A stretch of DNA of 64,000 nt, taken from NCBI GenBank assembly GCA_027491075.1, contig JAIXWX010000002.1, positions 62,001 to 126,000 on the forward strand, given 5' to 3'. This document shows positions 45,305 to 54,200 of this stretch, piece after piece (within the stretch, counting starts at the first letter, position 1; the number at the start of each line of letters is the position of its first letter). A model generated the notes under the pieces. That model worked only from the letters and a program-made list of their open reading frames with translations. It was not told the origin of the DNA and searched no databases. The stretch comes from Flavobacteriales bacterium (GTDB lineage Bacteria > Bacteroidota > Bacteroidia > Flavobacteriales_D > Sanyastnellaceae). Position numbers and translations under genes: made by a program.

Positions 45305-45796
45305 ATGAACACTAAAGAGTACAACCAATGTGTGGACCTATACTCCGATGGCCTGTTCCGCTTTCTCCTTAAAAACGTGAAAGACAGGGAAAAAGCCAAA
45401 GATTTAGTCCAAGAAACCTTCACCAAACTTTGGACGAAGGTGGAAGAAGTGTCGTTCGAAAAGGCGAAATCCTATCTCTTCAAATCGGGTTATCATACCA
45501 TGATCGACCAAATTCGAAGAGAAAAAAGACATCAAGACTACCAGGCAGACGCCCTCAAAACGTCCATCCTGAGTTCGGATCGTCAATTTACGGACATTCA
45601 AAAAATACTGAATGAAGCCCTTGAAAAGCTTCCGGAAGTACAAAAGAGTGTAATCATGTTGCGCGACTATGAGGGTTATTCCTACGAAGAAATTGAGGAG
45701 ATAACAGGCCTGAATGAGTCGCAGGTGAAAGTGTATATTTACAGAGCACGAGTGGCCTTAAAAAGTTATATCGGCAAAATAGAAAACGTAATATGA
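45305..45796 (+). CDS. ECF-type RNA polymerase sigma factor
   Basis: 163 residues. Region 2 (about 12-75: LFRFLLKNVKDREKAKDLVQ, FTKLWTKVE) and region 4 (about 105-158: LEKLPEVQKSVIMLRDYEGY, YEEIEEITGLNESQVKVYIY) are clear. It directs RNA polymerase to stress or envelope genes. It overlaps the next gene, a probable membrane-bound anti-sigma-like partner, by 4 bp. A possible -7 element TAACTTTA lies at 45258. The heptamer locus lies ~70 bp upstream. Confidence 0.93.
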   Translation: MNTKEYNQCVDLYSDGLFRFLLKNVKDREKAKDLVQETFTKLWTKVEEVSFEKAKSYLFKSGYHTMIDQIRREKRHQDYQADALKTSILSSDRQFTDIQKILNEALEKLPEVQKSVIMLRDYEGYSYEEIEEITGLNESQVKVYIYRARVALKSYIGKIENVI

Positions 45797-46980
45797 GCGT
45801 GATCAATAGAGAAAATTATGAAATCTTCTTCCTCGATTTTATCGATGGAACGCTCCGTGATGATCTGCGTGTTGAACTCCGTGCATTTTTGCTGAAAAAT
45901 CCTGACCTCGCCGCCGAATTGGAAGAGGTATCGGGCATTCGACTTTCTGATGAAGAACCCGAATCTTTCTCTTCTTCTGTTTTGAAGAAAGCGGTTGCCC
46001 CGGGTGTAGATCCTGCTCTTCCACCAAAAGCATTTCACCCAGCGAAACACGTTAAGCCCGTTCCCATTCGCAAACTCAAAGGAGAAGCCTTGGTCTTCGA
46101 CGCGAAGGAAACGTTGTATAGACAACACATGCAGTCTTCTTGGAATCTTCTTCCTGGATTCTCTTGTCGATCTTGGGAGAAACCCAATTCTGCCATTTTC
46201 AAAGGCGCTGTGGCCTCGGAAGTTTTGCCTCGCCTCGTTGCTCCTACAGTTGTCTTTGAAGATAAAGAGCGCTTGAAGAAATCGATTGGTGGTGCGCGTA
46301 TCATTACTCTCAACAGAGCACTCCGTTATTCTTCCGTGGCAGCAGCCGTTGCTGTGTTGATCTGGTGGACAAACTCTCCTGACTCCATTAATGCAGAGTT
46401 GGCGCATCAAGACCAATCAAAAGAAGTTCTAAAACCCATTGAAAAAGATAGTTCGCTGAACCTTGATCAAGTGCTGCCTTCTTCCCCTTCGAATAGGGAG
46501 CAAAGAAGATGGTTCAGACCTTCGGAAGAACTGCAAATTCCTGTTGCAGAAGTGCCTTCAGAAGAGGTTGAGCCACAAAAAAATGAGGAGATCATCAACA
46601 TTCCTCTTGAAGTAAACAAGGCACCAGAAGAAGCCGTAGCACAAACGCCTGCTCCTTCTAATGAAGCATTACCTGTTATCAACATAGAGCGCAATTCCCT
46701 TGAAAATGGGGCGGTGTACAATGCATCGAACACCAAGGATAAAAACACAAAAGCGTTCTCGAGTATTTGGGATTATGCACAAAACAAAGCCAAGTCTTCG
46801 TTGTGGGGTGACCAGAATTATCCCGACGACAATTTTACTTATGCTCTTTTAGAAAAGGGAATCAATAAAGGGTTGAAAAAAGAAAAGGATCCTGCCATTA
46901 CTTATGATGCAGAAAAAGAGTCGGAACGGAAAGTATTTCGTATCAAAATAGGTAAGTTCGAATACGTACGAGCACGTTAA
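45793..46980 (+). CDS. Probable membrane-anchored anti-sigma-like partner protein
   Basis: 395 residues, not confidently assigned to a family. The N-terminus (MSVINRENYEIFFLDFIDGT, FLLKNPDLAAELEEV) resembles the zinc-free anti-sigma N-terminal helices seen after ECF genes in Bacteroidota. A basic linker and one transmembrane helix follow near 178-192 (SSVAAAVAVLIWW). The C-terminal part is a low-complexity Pro/Glu-rich periplasmic region ending in a basic IKIGKFEYVRAR. Position directly behind, and overlapping, an ECF gene (ATGA) is the main argument. Its stop abuts the convergent pth stop with no spacer. Confidence 0.7.
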   Translation: MSVINRENYEIFFLDFIDGTLRDDLRVELRAFLLKNPDLAAELEEVSGIRLSDEEPESFSSSVLKKAVAPGVDPALPPKAFHPAKHVKPVPIRKLKGEALVFDAKETLYRQHMQSSWNLLPGFSCRSWEKPNSAIFKGAVASEVLPRLVAPTVVFEDKERLKKSIGGARIITLNRALRYSSVAAAVAVLIWWTNSPDSINAELAHQDQSKEVLKPIEKDSSLNLDQVLPSSPSNREQRRWFRPSEELQIPVAEVPSEEVEPQKNEEIINIPLEVNKAPEEAVAQTPAPSNEALPVINIERNSLENGAVYNASNTKDKNTKAFSSIWDYAQNKAKSSLWGDQNYPDDNFTYALLEKGINKGLKKEKDPAITYDAEKESERKVFRIKIGKFEYVRAR

Positions 46981-47544
46981 TTACTTCGTATTGATCGTGT
47001 TCATCGTGCGCTCTAGCCCGATATGCGCGAAACTATAAATACCCTTAGCGGCTATGTCAATTCTATCCGCCAACGTTTTTCTTTCTTCTTCACCCCAGGT
47101 ACCTAAGACGTAATCCACCTGTTGACCTTTCGAAAACTCACTTCCCACTCCAAAACGCAGTCTTGCGTAATTCTCACTTTGTAAGGTTTGAGCTATGTGT
47201 TTAAGACCATTGTGACCACCGTCGCTCCCTTTGCCTCTCATCCGCAGTTTTCCAAATGGCAGAGCAATATCATCGGTTATAATCATCACATTCTCCAGTG
47301 GTATTTTCTCGGCTTGCATCCAGTAGCGAACGGCTTGTCCAGACAAGTTCATATAAGTCGTAGGCTTTAGGAGAATCAATGATTTTCCTTTGTTTCTACC
47401 TTCAGCCACCGCGGCATACCTATCGGATCGCCATGAGGCTCCAGTATCTCGCGCGATCTGTTCTACAACCTTGAAACCAATATTGTGTCTGGTTTCTTCG
47501 TATTCACTTCCAATATTTCCCAGACCCACAATTAAAAATTTCAT
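46981..47544 (-). CDS. pth: Peptidyl-tRNA hydrolase
   Basis: 187 residues with [20 protein letters not shown] (catalytic His20 in RHNIGFKVV), [13 protein letters not shown] and [20 protein letters not shown]. The [13 protein letters not shown] segment is also present. It recycles peptidyl-tRNA released from ribosomes. It follows rplY, from which it is separated by a terminator-like hairpin; pth next to rplY (L25/Ctc) and prs is a widespread bacterial gene order. Confidence 0.97.
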   Translation of the reverse strand: MKFLIVGLGNIGSEYEETRHNIGFKVVEQIARDTGASWRSDRYAAVAEGRNKGKSLILLKPTTYMNLSGQAVRYWMQAEKIPLENVMIITDDIALPFGKLRMRGKGSDGGHNGLKHIAQTLQSENYARLRFGVGSEFSKGQQVDYVLGTWGEEERKTLADRIDIAAKGIYSFAHIGLERTMNTINTK

Positions 47545-47565
47545 GCTCTAAAAGTATCAATAAAA

Positions 47566-47593
47566 AACCCTTTCGACGTTGGTCGAAAGGGTT
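47566..47593 (-). terminator. Hairpin terminator between rplY and pth
   Basis: AACCCTTTCGAC, 4-nt loop, GTCGAAAGGGTT; on the minus strand it is followed by TTTTTATTG. It may reduce pth expression from the rplY-prs promoter. Confidence 0.75.
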
Positions 47594-47611
47594 CTATTCT
47601 GTGGGAAGTTA

Positions 47612-48208
47612 TTACTTCTTTTTCTTCTTATCGTCAGCAGCAGTAGCCTGATCTGCAGCGATGGTAGCACGAGTGGCTTGTACAGCAACCACAGCAGAAG
47701 CCTCAGCCTCTGCGAAACGGCAGCCTGGCACAGCAGCTTCACGAACGCGCACCAAATCACCGATGTTCAGGTGAGAAATATCGATCGTAATCGCCTCTGG
47801 AAGATCCTCTGGCTTACCAATGATTCTCATCTTGCGGTAGTTCAATACCAATTTACCACCGGCCTTCACCCCTTCAGAGCTACCGGTAAGGCGCACTGGC
47901 AATGACACACGAACTTCCTTCCCAGGTACCAACTCTAATAAGTCGATGTGGGTAACCTTGTCAGAAACTGGGTGCAACTGCACTTCCTGCATAACCGTGT
48001 TATACGTTTTTCCGTTCAAATCGATATTGATTTGAAACGTCTCAGGTTGTCTCATGATTTTCTCAAGGTCCATAGAGTCAACGCTGAAATGGATTCTATC
48101 ATTTCCACCGTACAATACTCCTGGAACTCGCCCTGATCTGCGGAGTTCGGCAGCACCTTGTCTCCCTACGTTCTCGCGAGGAGAACCGCTCAAACTGATT
48201 TGCTTCAT
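47612..48208 (-). CDS. rplY: Ribosomal protein L25 / general stress protein Ctc
   Basis: 198 residues: the N-terminal 5S-rRNA-binding L25 domain (MKQISLSGSPRENVGRQGAA, VPGVLYGGNDRIHFS) and the C-terminal TL5 beta domain (GKEVRVSLPVRLTGSSEGVK, INIGDLVRVREAAVP-like end). It has an Ala-rich, Lys-terminated tail. It binds 5S rRNA in the large subunit. It lies 15 bp downstream of prs and shares its promoter. Confidence 0.95.
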   Translation of the reverse strand: MKQISLSGSPRENVGRQGAAELRRSGRVPGVLYGGNDRIHFSVDSMDLEKIMRQPETFQINIDLNGKTYNTVMQEVQLHPVSDKVTHIDLLELVPGKEVRVSLPVRLTGSSEGVKAGGKLVLNYRKMRIIGKPEDLPEAITIDISHLNIGDLVRVREAAVPGCRFAEAEASAVVAVQATRATIAADQATAADDKKKKK

Positions 48209-48223
48209 TTTTATTGATTTTAA

Positions 48224-49165
48224 TTATGAAATTATAAAATGCGAACTAATACTCTTGTTTTCTAAAAGATTGTGCAATACATCAGCGAAAAGTTTCGAAA
48301 CGCCCAATACTTTTATCTTTTCATGAGGTTGATCGTCACGGAGAGGAATGCTATCTGTAACAATCAATTCCTTTAAAACGGAGTTCTGAATTCTTTCATA
48401 CGCTTTTCCGCTTAATACTGGATGCGTACATATAGCTCTCACACTCAGTGCACCATGCTCCAGCATCATTTCTGCTGCTTTGCAAAGTGTGCCCGCTGTA
48501 TCCACCATATCATCAATCAAGACCACGTTCTTTCCCTGCACATCTCCGATCACCGTCATGCTTTCTACTTGATTGGCTACTTTTCTTTGCTTATAACAAA
48601 TGGCCAAATCCACACCGAGAATTTTCGCGTAGGCATTGGCTCTCTTGGTACCTCCTGTATCTGGTGCAGCAATCACCAAGTCAGGAATATTCATCTCCTG
48701 CAAGTAAGGAATGAAAATCGTACTTGCATACAAATGATCTACTGGAACTTCAAAGAAACCTTGAATTTGCTCGGCATGTAGGTCCATTGTAATGACTCTG
48801 TTCACACCGGCTGCAGTGAGTAAGTTAGCAACCAACTTAGCACCAATTGCTACACGAGGTTTATCCTTTCTATCCTGACGAGCAAAACCAAAATAAGGAA
48901 GGACCGCCACGATTCTCTTTGCCGATGCACGCTTTGCAGCATCAATCAATAAAAGAAGTTCGAATAGATTATCTGTAGGTGGGAATGTGGATTGAACGAT
49001 GATCACATCTTTCCCTCTCACGGTCTCTTCAATGCTCGGTTGAAATTCTCCGTCGCTAAAACGCTGTAGAATTACACTTCCGAGTTGGGTTTCCATTGCG
49101 TTGGCAATGCCTTCTCCCATATAGGTAGAAGCTGAACCTGCGAGTATTTTGAACATGTCGTTCAT
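48224..49165 (-). CDS. prs: Ribose-phosphate pyrophosphokinase
   Basis: 313 residues with FSDGEFQPSIEETVRGKDVI, VVLPYFGFARQDRKDKPRV and the PRPP-binding loop VVLIDDMVDTAGTLCKAAEM. It makes PRPP for nucleotide, histidine and tryptophan synthesis. ATG 49165 was taken; a second ATG three codons later is also possible. A perfect promoter element lies ~20 bp upstream. First gene of prs-rplY-pth. Confidence 0.97.
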   Translation of the reverse strand: MNDMFKILAGSASTYMGEGIANAMETQLGSVILQRFSDGEFQPSIEETVRGKDVIIVQSTFPPTDNLFELLLLIDAAKRASAKRIVAVLPYFGFARQDRKDKPRVAIGAKLVANLLTAAGVNRVITMDLHAEQIQGFFEVPVDHLYASTIFIPYLQEMNIPDLVIAAPDTGGTKRANAYAKILGVDLAICYKQRKVANQVESMTVIGDVQGKNVVLIDDMVDTAGTLCKAAEMMLEHGALSVRAICTHPVLSGKAYERIQNSVLKELIVTDSIPLRDDQPHEKIKVLGVSKLFADVLHNLLENKSISSHFIIS

Positions 49166-49185
49166 GGCACCTTATTTAAGGGCCG

Positions 49186-49193
49186 CAAAGATA
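49186..49193 (-). promoter_or_regulatory. -7 promoter element TATCTTTG of prs
   Basis: Perfect TAnnTTTG on the minus strand followed by C, 20 bp before the prs start. It lies in the 38-bp gap between prs and the CPBP gene, so prs has its own promoter although both genes point the same way. Confidence 0.55.
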
Positions 49194-49203
49194 GGCTATT
49201 TTC

Positions 49204-50112
49204 TCAAGATTCTAACAACCAACCGGATTGAGGAATCCTCTTTTTCCAAAGAAGGTATCCCACACCGGCGAAAATCGCCACTGAAACAGCAATAAACCAG
49301 ACCGAATTTTGTATATCGCCCTCTGGTGACTTCAAACTCATGCCATTGTAATGGAAAATGGCAATGGCTAAGGCATTGTTTACCAAATGCGCAACAATGC
49401 TCACCCAAAGTCCTCCCGACCAAACAAAGATGTAGCCGAGCATGGCTCCAAGAATAAGCCTAGGAAGAAACCCGTAAAATTGAAAGTGAAAGAAGCTAAA
49501 GACAAAAGCTGCTAGCCATACTCCAGCGTGAATATTCTTTGTAGCTCCGATCAACAAGGGCTGTAATACACCCCGGAAAGCCAGTTCTTCGCAAATGGCT
49601 GGAATGAGAGCAATACAAAAAAACGTACTAATGAGTGAACCCATGCCATTAAAATCCAATATCATGTAAGTAAACTCTTCCGCTCTTTTCTCTGTGGGTA
49701 AAAACCACTGTTCCAGAATACTACCTTGCGGAATCAACCATTCGTTTATGCGAGCACTTCCATCGATTACGCCGCCAGAAAAAGCCATCCATAGAATAGA
49801 AAGCAGCACAAACCCGAAGCCAGGACTCATGTTGGCTCGAAACGCATTGGGTGCTCCAAAAATGATCAAATAGATACCTACGGGTAGCAAGAATGTGCTG
49901 ATTTGAGAAAGATTATTCATCCACTTAATCAGTTCAATATGCTCGGGTCTGGGCACTTCAATAATGCTTTTTATTTCTTCTGCAGAATAGCCATTAGACA
50001 TTCCTAGCGCAATCACAGCCATACTTCCAGCGGCTGCACAAACCAAAATCAGCGCTCCAAAAAGGATGGCCCTCACGCCCGCAGACATTTCTTGAAAAAA
50101 CGGATTTTTCAT
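49204..50112 (-). CDS. CPBP-family intramembrane metalloprotease
   Basis: 302 residues from ATG 50112 (MKNPFFQEMSAGVRAILFG); the longer frame runs into the dus gene region. About eight hydrophobic segments. The CPBP motifs are present: EELAFRGVLQPLL (EExxxR), FHFQFYGFLPRLILG (HxxxF) and HLVNNALAIAIF (HxxxN). Relatives include Rce1-type CAAX proteases and bacteriocin-immunity proteins; the substrate here is unknown. It is divergent from dus, with start codons 79 bp apart. Confidence 0.9.
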   Translation of the reverse strand: MKNPFFQEMSAGVRAILFGALILVCAAAGSMAVIALGMSNGYSAEEIKSIIEVPRPEHIELIKWMNNLSQISTFLLPVGIYLIIFGAPNAFRANMSPGFGFVLLSILWMAFSGGVIDGSARINEWLIPQGSILEQWFLPTEKRAEEFTYMILDFNGMGSLISTFFCIALIPAICEELAFRGVLQPLLIGATKNIHAGVWLAAFVFSFFHFQFYGFLPRLILGAMLGYIFVWSGGLWVSIVAHLVNNALAIAIFHYNGMSLKSPEGDIQNSVWFIAVSVAIFAGVGYLLWKKRIPQSGWLLES

Positions 50113-50130
50113 GATACAAAAGAAGCATAC

Positions 50131-50138
50131 TACCTTTG
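50131..50138 (+). promoter_or_regulatory. -7 promoter element TACCTTTG of dus
   Basis: Perfect TAnnTTTG followed by CACC, the same 12-bp string as before the Wzz gene, 53 bp before the dus ATG. Confidence 0.5.
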
Positions 50139-50191
50139 CACCTCGATCATCGTTTATCAATTTTTTCAACCGTAGTTACGAACGACTTGCC

Positions 50192-51172
50192 ATGGTAAAG
50201 ATCGCCAACATAGAATTACCAGAATTTCCATTGCTTCTAGCACCGATGGAAGACGTAAGCGATCCTCCATTTCGGATGCTTTGCAAAGAGCACGGGGCAG
50301 ATTTGATGTACACGGAGTTTATCAGCAGCGAAGGGCTTATCCGCGATGCGGCAAAGAGTCTTCAGAAGTTGGATATTTTCGAGTACGAACGCCCTATTGG
50401 TATTCAAATTTTTGGGAGTGACATTGAAACCATGGAGCAATGTGCGCGCATCATAGAGCGCGTGCAGCCCGATTTACTCGATATTAACTACGGCTGTCCA
50501 GTGCATAAAGTAGCTTGTAAAGGGGCTGGGGCGGGCATTTTGAAAGACATCGACAAAATGGTGAGAATGACCGAGGCGGTAGTCAAAGCCACCTCATTGC
50601 CCGTGACAGTGAAAACACGCCTCGGCTGGGATGATCAGTCCAAAAATATTTTGGAGGTAGCAGAAAGACTTCAAGATATCGGCATTCAAGCCCTGACCAT
50701 TCACGGACGCACAAGAGTGCAGATGTACAAAGGGTCTGCCGATTGGACCCTCATTGCAAAAGTCAAAGAAAACCCAAGAATCAAAATCCCCATTTTTGGA
50801 AACGGCGATATCGATAGTCCTGAAAAAGCATTGGAGTATAAGAACAGATATGGAGTGGATGGAATTATGATTGGAAGGGCAAGCATAGGATACCCGTGGA
50901 TATTCAATGAAATCAAGCATTACTTAAAAACAGGAGAAAAACTACCTCCGCCAACGCTTGCGGAGCGCGCTTCCGCTGCAAGAAAGCACTTCGAGTTTTC
51001 TGTAAAATGGAAAGGAGAAAAACTGGGAGTATTAGAAATGAGAAGGCACTACACCAACTATTTCAAAGGCTTTCCTCATTTCAAAAACGACCGAATGGAA
51101 CTGGTTACTTTAATGGAACCCGAGGCAATCGTTTCGAAGTTGGTGGAAATCGGGGGAAAGGAATACGTTTAA
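50192..51172 (+). CDS. tRNA-dihydrouridine synthase (DusB-like)
   Basis: 326 residues from ATG 50192 (MVKIANIELPEFPLLLAPME); the longer frame from 50111 contains the promoter. FMN TIM-barrel motifs: LLAPMEDVSDPPFR, DINYGCPVHKVACKGAGAGI with the catalytic cysteine (VACKGAG), TVKTRLGWDD, LTIHGRTRVQMYKGSADW and IFGNGDIDSPEKAL. It reduces specific uridines in tRNA to dihydrouridine. The helical C-terminal domain includes RRHYTNYFKGFPHFK. It is monocistronic and ends at a bidirectional terminator. Confidence 0.95.
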   Translation: MVKIANIELPEFPLLLAPMEDVSDPPFRMLCKEHGADLMYTEFISSEGLIRDAAKSLQKLDIFEYERPIGIQIFGSDIETMEQCARIIERVQPDLLDINYGCPVHKVACKGAGAGILKDIDKMVRMTEAVVKATSLPVTVKTRLGWDDQSKNILEVAERLQDIGIQALTIHGRTRVQMYKGSADWTLIAKVKENPRIKIPIFGNGDIDSPEKALEYKNRYGVDGIMIGRASIGYPWIFNEIKHYLKTGEKLPPPTLAERASAARKHFEFSVKWKGEKLGVLEMRRHYTNYFKGFPHFKNDRMELVTLMEPEAIVSKLVEIGGKEYV

Positions 51173-51236
51173 GCGCACGCTGCGCGGAGGAGTGAGCAGG
51201 TAGTTGGTGAGCATATTTGTACTACTTCGTAAATAA

Positions 51237-51265
51237 AAAAAGGCTATCCGTTGGATAGCCTTTTT
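51237..51265. terminator. Bidirectional terminator between dus and the 1613-residue T9SS gene
   Basis: AAAAAGGCTATCC-GTT-GGATAGCCTTTTT, a 13-bp perfect stem with a 3-nt loop, A-rich before and T-rich after, between convergent genes. Confidence 0.85.
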
Positions 51266-51287
51266 AGAGGTATGAAAAGGTTATTTT

Positions 51288-54200
51288 TTACTTCATAAAA
51301 CTTCTTACTTCCACTCTAGCACCCTCCTTCAAAAGTGCGAATTGATAAATTCCCGAAGCCCATTCTGTCATTGGAACAACGATCTGCTGACCATCGCTTC
51401 CGATAGAATTAATTTCGTAGACAATACGTCCTGCCATATCGGTAACACGCAATCCTGATAGCGCTACCGACTCGGTGAATCCAATTTGAACACCTTCACC
51501 GGTTTGTAACCACTGGATGCTAGCTGCTTCTTGCTCATTCAAGCCTACCACTACAGTTGCGGTAACTTGTTCGCTAAGTGTAACTTCGCAGATACCATTA
51601 CTCACCACAGCAGATATGGAATAAGTACCCGGAGTGGTTACCGTGTACTCTAATGTATTTCCAATCGATGTGAAGGCATTATTGACATACCAGAGTACAT
51701 TGGTTGCATTCTCCGCAATGATACTCGCCGATATAACCCCTGTAGTGTTCTCTATAAATGTAATACTAGAAGGTGTCGTTTCCCAAGATGCATCCACTGC
51801 ATTTTCATCTAGCAATATGGCCTCTGTTGCATACGTATCGCACTGATCCGTCACAGACAAATAATATAGCGCACCGGGCAGATTATTAAAATATAACCAA
51901 TCTTCGTCGCCTGTTCCGTTTTGGACGATGCCATTAGAACTCGTTAACTCGTATGTGTAGTTTCCAATATTGGTAACTTCAAATGCTATAGACCCACCAT
52001 CACCTGCATTGCACTCATCGATCATATAGGTGAGTTGTGTAGTAGGAGCTTCCGGTTGGGTGATCTCCACCGTTTGTTGAACTACTCCGCATGCATCGTC
52101 TTCGTTGTTGAGCACTACAATGTAATTTCCAACACCCAAGTCAATCGTCGTTGCTCCAGTGCCGCTGTAAATCGAACCTCCGAACTCATTTTCTACAGAA
52201 ATATTCCAAGTTCCCTGCACTGACTGAAGCGTCACCGATCCATCATTTTGACCAAAACACTGTGCATTGGTAGCCACCACTTGAACCATCGGGCTCACCC
52301 GAATGATCATTCGGTTTCCTTGATACGCAGCTTCCGTAGAAATGGTAATGCTCAAATTGGTATCAACGGTATACATTACATTAGTGAATGTATCTTCCAC
52401 TACTAAACAAGATCCTAATGGTACATTTTGCATTTCTGGGAAAGTGATTACATAATCACCTGCCGCTGGAAGATCGAGATAAAGAGGAATTTCCATTTCT
52501 TCGTTTGGAAGAGGTCTACCATCGATAGTAAGTAGAGTATTATCGCTTGCCACCAACGCCAACTCTGGAGAAGTAGTGACAGGCGACTCGAGCTTAATAG
52601 CATCCAAATTCAAATCGAATGCACTAGTTGCGTTTTCATTAAATGCAATTACTGCTTCATCACCTTGACCGTTTCTGGTAATCGCCAATCTCACGAAGCT
52701 TGCTTCATCCACACTTCTTTCAAATGGAGTGTTGTTGTTTGATTTTATGGTTTCTACATAGTTCAATGTTTGATTGATCGTTGTAGCTTGTACAAAAAAT
52801 CCTTGACTGCTTGCTATATAACGTGGCGCGCTGCCCACACCCAAGTTCGAGCTGAATGAGCGATATCCTGGAAGTTGTGTGTCGTAGATGAAATAATTAT
52901 TTACGTCAGAACTGTTTTGCTCTAGGGCCATCCAATCTATTTCTGACGGATACATATTGGTAAGAAGGTTCCACCCATCACCGCTGTTTCCATTGTTTGT
53001 CCAACTCAAGGTATTCGTCAAATTGCCTTTCTGTATAGTACCGGTAACATCGAAGTTTTGCGCTCCTGATTGAACATACAAAGAGTATCCGCGATTAGGA
53101 TCCACCAGATTAGAGGTATTGGTCATTGGCACCCAACCCGTATTTCTTCCACCAGGAAGCGCTTCATTATAAGTGTAAATGCTTACGAAACTATAAGGAG
53201 GTGGGAAGTCAGAACCTGGCACTCCAGTGGTAACGAAATCATCATCGAAAATAGCTTCAATGGTTTGTGGAGAAGCTACAGTAGGGGCGCCTAGATAGAT
53301 ATAACCTGCAGGTCCGCTCGGGATAAAACGCTGAACGGTTACGTTTCCGTTGATATCAGCGCCGGATTGAATAGCTCCGATACTTCCTGTACGCGTCGCA
53401 TCCGACACCAAGATGAGTCGTCCTTGTGTTTGAAGAGTACCTTCGTTCAAAGAAACAACTCCTCTTACTCTTACCGTATCGAGCAAGTTGACATTAAATC
53501 CGTTGTTGTCAATTCCTAAATTGAAGAAAGTTGGCTCACCCGTTCCAAGGATGTTTTGTGCAACATCTCCTCTGAACACCACATTGCCTGTGCCTGCATT
53601 GAAAGTTCCAGTAGCATCTGTAACCCAATTTCTAAACACGCTCAACGTATTTGAACCCCCGTTTAATACAGCACCATTATTGATGGATATAGACTCACAG
53701 GCCGCATCTATATTGAGAGAAACAGGCGCACCGCTTTGTACTACAAAACGCGTAAACCTGCTAGGATTGACTGTTTGTGGGGTTCCGACCGGCAGAGGAG
53801 CCCAAATCGCCGCGCTGAAGTTTCCTCCAGGGCTTTGGCTGTAATATTCTTCACGACATCCTTTCTGTGTTACCAAGACGTCGTCCATGCTTAATCTATC
53901 ACTATTGGTGCTGCTGTAATTAAATCGTAGTCCAAAGAAATTCAGGCTCTGGTAGGTATTGTCCGTCACAGAACTACCTACGGAAACAAGGTTATCAAAG
54001 TCTCCGTTGCTATCTATACGAACCGTCCATACTCCACTTGCTGATCTAACAACTTCAAACCCAATTTCGTTAAATGTATTATTCAAGTTAATGCTTGTAG
54101 TGCGAATAATATTCGCCACCCCGTTGTCTACTCGATACAGACGAATGCTATCGGGATCTCCAGAAACCAATGGGTTCACACCAATGGCGTAGCCATCCAC

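Noticed and set aside
45175-45426. Minus-strand ORF ending in IWKLEVGIWKLEV
   Set aside because: Its C-terminal part is just a translation of the NNTCCAA heptamer repeat, and most of the rest lies antisense to the ECF sigma gene; no promoter or homology is recognised.
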